Assembly: GCA_036258055.1 (NCBI GenBank)
Contig: DATAEK010000058.1
Coordinates: 1 to 25,639 of the forward strand
DNA: 25,639 nucleotides
Direction of reading: 5' to 3'
Source: DATAEK01 sp036258055
GTDB lineage: Bacteria; Acidobacteriota; Vicinamibacteria; Vicinamibacterales; 2-12-FULL-66-21
Below the pieces are notes generated by a model. The model did not search any database. It saw only the letters and a program-made list of their open reading frames with translations, and was not told the origin of the DNA. Position numbers and translations under genes: made by a program. Positions 1 through 5,910 of this stretch are shown here, in pieces (the stretch's first letter is position 1; each line of letters begins with the position of its first letter).

Positions 1-8
1 CGGGCGCG

Positions 9-86
9 GAGATCTCGACACGGAGGACACGAAGAACGGGTTTCTTAGAAGGAACGTTTTCTCCGTGAGCTCCGTGTAGAGATCCT
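9..86. repeat. Imperfect inverted repeat built on CTCCGTG/CACGGAG units
   Basis: The left arm (about 9-34, core ACACGGAGGACACG) is nearly the reverse complement of the right arm (about 61-86, core CTCCGTGAGCTCCGTGT), with a loop of roughly 26 bases. Each arm contains two copies of a CACGGAG-type unit. It lies just 3' of the last gene of the minus-strand operon, so it could form a large hairpin in that transcript. No clear T-tract follows it, so I do not call it an intrinsic terminator. The remaining bases up to 125 are a pyrimidine-rich CCTCCGCC run with no gene that I can see. Confidence 0.6.
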
Positions 87-125
87 CCGGGAGTTCCGCT
101 TCCTCCGCCGCCGCCTCCGCCACAG

Positions 126-1043
126 CTAGAACAAGTACGCCAACGCAAACCCGATTTGAGCCACGAACATCATTCGATACATGTGGGCCCAGGAGACGTG
201 ATTCTCTTCGACGGCCAGATCCTCCGGCCGTCGCAGCATCAGGTAGCAGACATACACGCCGTAGAGCGTCATGCCGATCGCCAGGATCTGCAGCAGCAGG
301 TGATTGCCGGTGAGGATTCCTGCGGCCGCACCGACCGAGATCAACATGAACGGAACGACGAATGACGGTGAGATCATCCACGCCGCCTTCCGGACGCCGT
401 AGATGATTGGCAGTGTCCGGCACCCCCCTCTGGCGTCTCCCTCCATGTCGGCGAAGTCCTTCGTCGTGGATGCTCCGAGCAGGAACAACCCGAAGATCAT
501 TCCGATGTACCAGGGCTCGACGCCGAAGATCGTCTTCACGCAGGACCAACCGGCGACTTTCAGCAGCACGCCGCGCGGCACCGCGATGGTGACGTTGGCC
601 CAGATGCCGCGCTGCTTGGTACGCAAAGGCGGGCAGGAGTAGATGAACGTGGCGATCGTCGCCGCGATGACGATCCAGAAGCACTCATGACGGCCGCCGG
701 GCGCGACCAGCCACGCCAGTACCAGCGCGATCACATAGGTGATCCACGTGAACGTCCATGCGTCGTGAACGCTCAGACGTCCGCTCGGCAGTGGACGCTT
801 CGGCTTGTTGATCCGATCGATTTCGAGGTCGTAGATCTGATTGAGCGCATTGTTGCCCGCGTTCAGCGTCGCCGCCATCAGCGCGCCGATCACCGGATAG
901 AGGATCAGGTCCCCGCTCCACGGTTCGCGTGGATGCGCCCCAGCCGCCGTGACCGCTCCCGATACGACACCCAACGCGGGCGCCACGAGCGTGAACGGTC
1001 GCGAAAGCTCGAGCCATACGGATGGGCGGGACGACGGCGTCAT
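126..1043 (-). CDS. UbiA-family prenyltransferase
   Basis: This 305-residue polytopic membrane protein transfers a polyprenyl group from a diphosphate donor to an acceptor. Both Asp-rich motifs that bind Mg-diphosphate are visible: N68-x3-D72-x3-D76 within NQIYDLEIDRINKPKRPLPS, and D199-x3-D203 within KDFADMEGD. The wording around the first motif resembles the branch holding homogentisate phytyltransferase, chlorophyll synthase and archaeal DGGGP synthase more than 4-hydroxybenzoate-specific UbiA. The acceptor cannot be named from sequence. I chose the ATG at 1043 because it overlaps the TGA of the upstream gene (ATGA) and the first membrane segment follows directly. The longer open frame upstream is a shadow of the neighbouring gene. 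The preceding gene encodes a prenyl-alcohol kinase fusion, which suggests that it supplies the prenyl diphosphate donor (inference). Confidence 0.9.
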   Translation of the reverse strand: MTPSSRPSVWLELSRPFTLVAPALGVVSGAVTAAGAHPREPWSGDLILYPVIGALMAATLNAGNNALNQIYDLEIDRINKPKRPLPSGRLSVHDAWTFTWITYVIALVLAWLVAPGGRHECFWIVIAATIATFIYSCPPLRTKQRGIWANVTIAVPRGVLLKVAGWSCVKTIFGVEPWYIGMIFGLFLLGASTTKDFADMEGDARGGCRTLPIIYGVRKAAWMISPSFVVPFMLISVGAAAGILTGNHLLLQILAIGMTLYGVYVCYLMLRRPEDLAVEENHVSWAHMYRMMFVAQIGFALAYLF

Positions 1044-2392
1044 CACGGGATCCGGGTCAGCAGCACAGCGCTCCAGGCGGCGATGCCGGTATTGAGAAAG
1101 TTCAGCACGTCGTTGTTCACAATCCCCGGACCCTCGAGTGTCGCACCCAGCAGACTCTCGGCGAACGCCCCGATCGTCGCACCGATGACGATGGCCGCCA
1201 GCGCGTGACCGGGCACAAGGCCGAGGCCGACACCCGCGAGCGCGAGCAACAGCGCTCCCGCGAACCCCGCCGCCGTGCCTTCGAGCGACACGGCGCCTGA
1301 CGTTCCCGGCGGCACGGGTCGCAGCGTGGTGAGAAGAAACGTCCGTCGTCCCCACGCCTTGCCGATTTCGCTGGCGATCGTATCGCTGCCCCCGGCCGTC
1401 AACGCAGCCACGAACGCGACCATCGCCGGCGACACGGCAGTCGTCGTCATCGCCAGGATCGCAGCGGCCGCGGCGATCCCCGTGTTCGCAATCGCGTTAC
1501 CCGCACCGCGGCGTCCACCACGCTCCTCGGCAATCCCCAGCAACATCTTTCGACGCAGGCCGAGCCTGGACGAAATCGACGCCGCCAGAAACGCGAGGAA
1601 GAGCATGGCCCAACCGCGCCAACCCGTCGAGGCGTAGATCACGGTTCCGATGAGGGCGCCGCCGATAGCTCCTGAGATCGACACGGATCTCGCCCGGTAG
1701 CCGGCAACTGCCGCGAGCAGATTGACCGCCACCGCAGCGGGCAGGTGTGCCAGCACGAGCGGCCACGCGCTCGTCAGCTGATCCTGGTTCACGACCGAAA
1801 TCGCCACCAGGACGGCGGCGGCGCTCATCGGCACCGAGACGTTGTCGTCCAATCGGATCGGAACCGTCTCGACGGCGGCCGCGACGAGCGCTGCGACAAA
1901 CGGCGCGCCGATTGAAAACCAGATGGACGGCTCCGGAACGATGGCTGGACGGCACCACCACGCGAGGAAGGCGCCGGCGGCGCCGCCCGCAAGCCACAAC
2001 GCGAGACTGCCAGCAACTGTCTTCTGCGGGTTCCACGGCAGGCGCCTGCCCTCCACGGCACGACCGACGAGCGTGGCCATCCCGTCGCCCACTGCCAGGA
2101 TGCCCCAGGCGGCGGCGACGATGTCGAGCCGGTGGCGGAACATCAAGATCAACAGCAGAACAGAGAGCGGGTAGAGCAGGATGCCGGGCGGAAATCCTCG
2201 AGCCACTTCCGACGCGCGGTACAGCCGCGTGCCGCCGATTCTCGGCAGGACGTACCAGTTGAACGCCAGCGCCGTCGCGGCGAGGATCGCCGCCTGCCAC
2301 CACTCGAGATAGCGCAGCAACAACGCGAACCCGCCCATCGTCATGTGGACGATCTGGCGGGCGTGCTCGGTCGAGCGCGCGCGCGAGGTCAT
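1043..2392 (-). CDS. Phytol/dolichol kinase-like domain fused to a DUF92 (VTE6-like) domain
   Basis: This 449-residue, strongly hydrophobic membrane protein has two recognisable halves. The N-terminal half resembles the phytol kinase/SEC59 family: an R-x-x-x-H motif near residues 12-16, GDGMATLVGR (102-111), PWNPQKTVAGS (119-129) and ETVPIRLDDNVSVP (175-188). The C-terminal half (about 234-449) is DUF92: GAGNAIANTG (296-305), GSDTIASEIGKAWG (335-348), VPPGTSGAVSLEGT (360-373) and NNDVLNFLNTG (426-436). In plants VTE5 phosphorylates phytol and VTE6 (DUF92) phosphorylates phytyl phosphate, so a fusion could convert an isoprenoid alcohol to its diphosphate in one polypeptide (inference). The start overlaps the upstream TGA (ATGA), and the stop overlaps the downstream prenyltransferase start. 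The true alcohol substrate is unknown. Confidence 0.82.
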   Translation of the reverse strand: MTSRARSTEHARQIVHMTMGGFALLLRYLEWWQAAILAATALAFNWYVLPRIGGTRLYRASEVARGFPPGILLYPLSVLLLILMFRHRLDIVAAAWGILAVGDGMATLVGRAVEGRRLPWNPQKTVAGSLALWLAGGAAGAFLAWWCRPAIVPEPSIWFSIGAPFVAALVAAAVETVPIRLDDNVSVPMSAAAVLVAISVVNQDQLTSAWPLVLAHLPAAVAVNLLAAVAGYRARSVSISGAIGGALIGTVIYASTGWRGWAMLFLAFLAASISSRLGLRRKMLLGIAEERGGRRGAGNAIANTGIAAAAAILAMTTTAVSPAMVAFVAALTAGGSDTIASEIGKAWGRRTFLLTTLRPVPPGTSGAVSLEGTAAGFAGALLLALAGVGLGLVPGHALAAIVIGATIGAFAESLLGATLEGPGIVNNDVLNFLNTGIAAWSAVLLTRIP

Positions 2393-3333
2393 GATCTGGT
2401 GTGCAGTTGGACGCGCCAGTAGTCGAGGAGGTCGCCGAGCGTTTGCTCGATCGGAATGGCCGGACGCCAGCCCGCTTCGTTCGCAATCCGGGAGGGGTCA
2501 CCGAGGAACAGCGGGTTGTCGTGCGGACGCACGAGCGCCCGATCGATCCGCACCTCCACGCGAGTCCGAGCCAAGCCGACGAGGATGTCGAGCAGATCGC
2601 CGATGCGGTGTGCTTCGCCGCGGCAGATGTTGTACGGACGCCCCGGCTGCCCGCGATCCATGACCTGGACGTACGCACGCACCACGTCGCGGACATCAGT
2701 GATGTCACGGCGCGCGTCGAGATTTCCGACCGTGACCACCGGGTCACGCTGGCCTGCTTCGATTTCCGCGATCTGCCTGGCGAAGCTCGACATGGCAAAA
2801 GCGGGAGATTGCCCCGGTCCCGCGTGATTGAAGGGCCTGGTGATGATCATCGGACAGACGCCGGCGCTCTGCGCGAGCATTTCCTGCGCGAGCTTGCTGA
2901 CGGCGTACGGGCTGGCCGGTCCGATCGCGGAATCCTCGTTGATGGCCTCGCTGGACTGCCGGTACACGTGGGCCGATCCCGTCACGAGCACACGGCACGT
3001 CAGCCCCGCGCGCCGAATGCCTTCAATCAGATAGTGGGTGCCGAGAACATTTACGTGGAGCGCGCGCTGTGGATCCTGCCACGTGCCGCCCACGTCTGCG
3101 ATGCCTGCGCAGTGGTAGATGGCGGTCGGCCCGAGCGCCTCGAGCGCGCGGGCGACGCCCGGAGCGTCGAGGATGTCCACCGCCTCCCAGCTGATACGAG
3201 GATCGCTCGAATCGTGTGAGTGGCCGCGCGGATTCGACCAGGCCGCGAGGGACGGTTCGGATTCGAGCAGCCGCGCGAGCAAATGTCTGCCGGCAAACCC
3301 GGTCGCGCCGGTGACCAGAGGAAGACCCGCCAC
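2389..3333 (-). CDS. NAD-dependent epimerase/dehydratase, GDP-4-keto-6-deoxymannose reductase (Rmd)-like
   Basis: This is an extended short-chain dehydrogenase of 314 residues with a Rossmann motif TGATGFAGRH (8-17) and a catalytic Y143-x3-K147. S120 (VTGSAHVY) is the probable third member of the triad. The stretches RPFNHAGPGQ (166-175), FARQIAEIEAG (184-194) and DITDVRDVVRAY (210-221), and the ending QTLGDLLDYWR, read like Rmd, which reduces GDP-4-keto-6-deoxymannose to GDP-rhamnose. No GDP-mannose dehydratase is visible. The gene sits 6 bases after rfbB and in the place where a dTDP-4-dehydrorhamnose reductase (rfbD) would be expected. Its substrate here may therefore be a dTDP-4-keto-6-deoxysugar (inference). 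The family is clear; the substrate is not. Confidence 0.8.
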   Translation of the reverse strand: MAGLPLVTGATGFAGRHLLARLLESEPSLAAWSNPRGHSHDSSDPRISWEAVDILDAPGVARALEALGPTAIYHCAGIADVGGTWQDPQRALHVNVLGTHYLIEGIRRAGLTCRVLVTGSAHVYRQSSEAINEDSAIGPASPYAVSKLAQEMLAQSAGVCPMIITRPFNHAGPGQSPAFAMSSFARQIAEIEAGQRDPVVTVGNLDARRDITDVRDVVRAYVQVMDRGQPGRPYNICRGEAHRIGDLLDILVGLARTRVEVRIDRALVRPHDNPLFLGDPSRIANEAGWRPAIPIEQTLGDLLDYWRVQLHTRS

Positions 3334-3339
3334 GGCGTT

Positions 3340-4356
3340 TCAGCCCTGACGGCTTCCGTATTGCGCCTGGTAGTACTGCTTGAACTTCGCGTCCTGGTGC
3401 TTGATCGGACGCCACCACCCCTCGTTCTGGCGATACCACGCGACGGTGTCAGTGAGTCCTTCCTCGAACGCCACGCGCGGCCGCCACCCGAGCGCTTCGA
3501 GCTTGGAGGTATCGAGCGAGTAGCGCCGATCGTGGCCCTGACGATCGGCCACGTGGCGAATGAGCGAGTCCGGTCGATCGAGCAGCCTGAGGATGCGCCT
3601 GGTCAGATCGGCGTTGGCAACGGGATTCCCGCCGCCGACGTTGTAGACCTCACCGCCCACACCGCACGCGATCACGGTGTCGATCGCGCGGCAGTGGTCG
3701 GAGACGTGGATCCAGTCCCGCTCGTTGAGACCGTCGCCGTAGAGCGGCAGCTCCAGATCATCAAGAGCGTTGGTGATGAAGAGCGGGATTACCTTCTCTG
3801 GAAATTGATTCGGTCCGTAGTTGTTCGATGCCCGGGTGATCACGACGGGCACTTCGTACGTGGCCCAGTAGCTGTAGGCCAGTCGATCGGCGCCCGCTTT
3901 GCTCGCCGAGTACGGGTTGCGCGGCCGGAGCTCGTCGGTTTCACGGCTCGAGCCTTCCGCCACGTTGCCGTAGACCTCGTCGGTGGAGATCTGCACGAAG
4001 CGCTGCAGGCGGGGCGCCTGGCGGGCGGCCTCGAGCAGCACGAAGGTGCCGATGACGTCCGTCGTGAGGAATTCGCCGGCGTTCATCAGCGATCGATCGA
4101 CATGGGTCTCCGCGGCGAAGTGCACCACGATCTCCGATTGCGCCACGAGCGGGCCGGCGACGGCCGGATCCGCGACGTCCCCCTTGACGAACTCGTGACG
4201 CGGATGGTCCAGGACCGTCTGCAGATTCTCGAGCCGCCCCGCGTAGGTCAGCTTGTCCAGGTTGGTGACGTGCCAGTCCGGGTGCTCCGCGAGCGCGTGC
4301 CGGACGTAGTTGGATCCGATGAACCCAGCCCCGCCGGTGACGAGAACCTTAACCAT
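3340..4356 (-). CDS. rfbB: dTDP-glucose 4,6-dehydratase
   Basis: This 338-residue protein converts dTDP-glucose to dTDP-4-keto-6-deoxyglucose, the branch point to dTDP-rhamnose and related deoxysugars. It has the NAD-binding GGAGFIGSN (8-16), the catalytic loop TDEVYG (T125, D126, E127) and Y149-x3-K153 in the NPYSASKAG context. NNYGPNQFPEK and GDGLNERDWIHVSDHC follow further on, all hallmarks of RmlB. The length is normal for the family. The ATG at 4356 overlaps the end of the rfbC-like gene by 8 bases, so translation is probably coupled. It is flanked by the other dTDP-sugar genes in the same orientation. Confidence 0.95.
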   Translation of the reverse strand: MVKVLVTGGAGFIGSNYVRHALAEHPDWHVTNLDKLTYAGRLENLQTVLDHPRHEFVKGDVADPAVAGPLVAQSEIVVHFAAETHVDRSLMNAGEFLTTDVIGTFVLLEAARQAPRLQRFVQISTDEVYGNVAEGSSRETDELRPRNPYSASKAGADRLAYSYWATYEVPVVITRASNNYGPNQFPEKVIPLFITNALDDLELPLYGDGLNERDWIHVSDHCRAIDTVIACGVGGEVYNVGGGNPVANADLTRRILRLLDRPDSLIRHVADRQGHDRRYSLDTSKLEALGWRPRVAFEEGLTDTVAWYRQNEGWWRPIKHQDAKFKQYYQAQYGSRQG

Positions 4357-4849
4357 CTTTTCGGGCCCAGTCGTAGGGAAGCGTTCCGTGCGGTTCGAGC
4401 CGGTACTCGTCGGGCTCTTCTCGATTGTAGGGCTCGGTCGGGACGTTGACCACGAGGGCGGGTTCGAGGCTGATGCACTTCCAGCCGTGATACACGAGGT
4501 TCGGCACCTGCACGAGCATGGGGTTCTGTGTGCCGACGAAGAACTCGTTCACGACGTCCCGGGTCGGCGAATCCTCACGCGTATCGATCAGGACGAGTTT
4601 GACCATACCCGACACGCACACGAAGTTGTCCACCTGCCGGCGATGGTAGTGCCACGCCTTCACGACCCCTGGATAGGTCGCCGAGACGTACACCTGCCCG
4701 AACTTCTGAAAGAGGTCCGATTCGTCCGCGCGCAGGATCTCGAGCAGCCAGCCGCGTTCGTCCGGTATGACCGCGAGCCGCTTGGTCCGCACGCCGTGGA
4801 TCGGAATCCGCGAGCTTGCCGGCGTCGGAGCGGGGACCGTTTTCACCAT
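4349..4849 (-). CDS. dTDP-4-dehydrorhamnose 3,5-epimerase family cupin (RfbC-like, divergent)
   Basis: This 166-residue single cupin is slightly shorter than usual RmlC (about 180). Context between rfbA and rfbB points to C3/C5 epimerisation of dTDP-4-keto-6-deoxyglucose. The active-site region reads KAWHYHRRQVDNF (64-76), so the catalytic His of the RmlC H-x-x-Q region has a counterpart at H67 or H69. LVLIDTREDSPT (86-97) and VPNLVYHGWKCIS (115-127) follow the family pattern. The usual FLYKTTDYY-like segment reads VVNVPTEPY (133-141), so by my alignment the conserved catalytic Tyr is Asn. The protein may be a variant epimerase or an isomerase-like relative. It overlaps rfbA by 7 bases and rfbB by 8. 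Confidence 0.75.
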   Translation of the reverse strand: MVKTVPAPTPASSRIPIHGVRTKRLAVIPDERGWLLEILRADESDLFQKFGQVYVSATYPGVVKAWHYHRRQVDNFVCVSGMVKLVLIDTREDSPTRDVVNEFFVGTQNPMLVQVPNLVYHGWKCISLEPALVVNVPTEPYNREEPDEYRLEPHGTLPYDWARKDG

Positions 4850-5910
4850 CGAATGCCTACCTCGGAGTTGTCACCCAGCATGAACCGGTAGGCCGAGGGC
4901 TTCATCGGGACGCGGTAGATCCGCACGTTCTTCCCAATCAGGCTGTCCTCGACCCGGTTCGCCAGGTTGCTGATGCAGCTGCCCTCGAGCACGATGCTGT
5001 GCTCGATCTCCGACTCGCGGATCTCCACGTCGTTCATGATCGAGGTGAAGGGTCCCACGTACGCGTGGAGTACCCGAGCCCCCGCGCCGATGATCGCGGG
5101 TCCGCGTACCACCGATCCCTCGATCGTCGCGCCTGCCTCGACGATGACCTTCCCCTCGACGCGCGATTCGGCGTCCACGCTGCCGTCGATCCGACGTTCG
5201 ATTGTCTCCAGGATTAACCGGTTTGCCTCGAGCATGTCCTCGAGCTTCCCGGTGTCCTTCCACCAGCCGTCGACGATGTGCGGCCGCACGTCGAGGCCGC
5301 GATCGATGAGGTCCTGGATGGCGTCAGTGATCTCCAGCTCGTTCCGGAAGCTCGGTGTGATTCGCTTCACCGCATGGAAGACTTCCGGGGAGAACATGTA
5401 GACGCCGACGAGCGCGAGATCGCTCTTGGGTTCCCGTGGCTTCTCGACCAGTCGTACGACGCGCCCCTCGGAGAGCTCGGCCACGCCGAACATCTGCGGA
5501 TCCGGCACGCGGGCCAGCAGGATCTGCGCGGCGGGCCGCTCTCGAAGGAATTCGTCCACGAGCGGCCGGATCCCGCGGTTCAGCAGGTTGTCGCCGAGGT
5601 ACATGACGAAGGGATCGGAGCCGATGAAGTCCTCGCTGATCAGCACGCAGTGCGCCAGCCCGCGCGGCTGGTCCTGTTCGATGTAGGTGATCTTCACACC
5701 CCAGCGGCTGCCGTCACCGACCGCGGCCCGGATCTCCGCCTGCGTATCGCCGACGACGATGCCGATGTCCGTGATGCCGGCATCGGCCATCGATTCGATG
5801 CCGTAGAAGAGGACCGGCTTGTTGGCGACCGGAACGAGCTGCTTGGCGCTGGTGTAGGTCAATGGCCTCAGGCGTGTGCCGCGGCCGCCGCTCAAGATCA
5901 GCCCTTTCAT
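4843..5910 (-). CDS. rfbA: Glucose-1-phosphate thymidylyltransferase, long (StrD-like) form
   Basis: This 355-residue protein makes dTDP-glucose from glucose-1-phosphate and dTTP. The N-terminal nucleotidyltransferase domain carries the signature GGRGTRLRPLTYTSAKQLVP (8-27), followed by a GDNL metal/sugar motif in MYLGDNLLNRG, VEKP and GWWKDTGK. Residues from about 245 form a left-handed beta-helix-like tail of hexapeptide character (VEGKVIVEAGATIEGSVV and onward). That tail is absent from the roughly 290-residue enterobacterial RmlA and typical of the StrD-type long form. The ATG directly follows the lptD stop (TGAATG). This places dTDP-sugar synthesis under the same transcript as the LPS translocon. 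Confidence 0.93.
   Translation of the reverse strand: MKGLILSGGRGTRLRPLTYTSAKQLVPVANKPVLFYGIESMADAGITDIGIVVGDTQAEIRAAVGDGSRWGVKITYIEQDQPRGLAHCVLISEDFIGSDPFVMYLGDNLLNRGIRPLVDEFLRERPAAQILLARVPDPQMFGVAELSEGRVVRLVEKPREPKSDLALVGVYMFSPEVFHAVKRITPSFRNELEITDAIQDLIDRGLDVRPHIVDGWWKDTGKLEDMLEANRLILETIERRIDGSVDAESRVEGKVIVEAGATIEGSVVRGPAIIGAGARVLHAYVGPFTSIMNDVEIRESEIEHSIVLEGSCISNLANRVEDSLIGKNVRIYRVPMKPSAYRFMLGDNSEVGIRW

Noticed and set aside
3220..4449. 409-codon plus-strand open frame opposite rfbB
   Set aside because: It is antisense to the clear rfbB and neighbouring coding sequences; long shadow frames are expected at this GC content.
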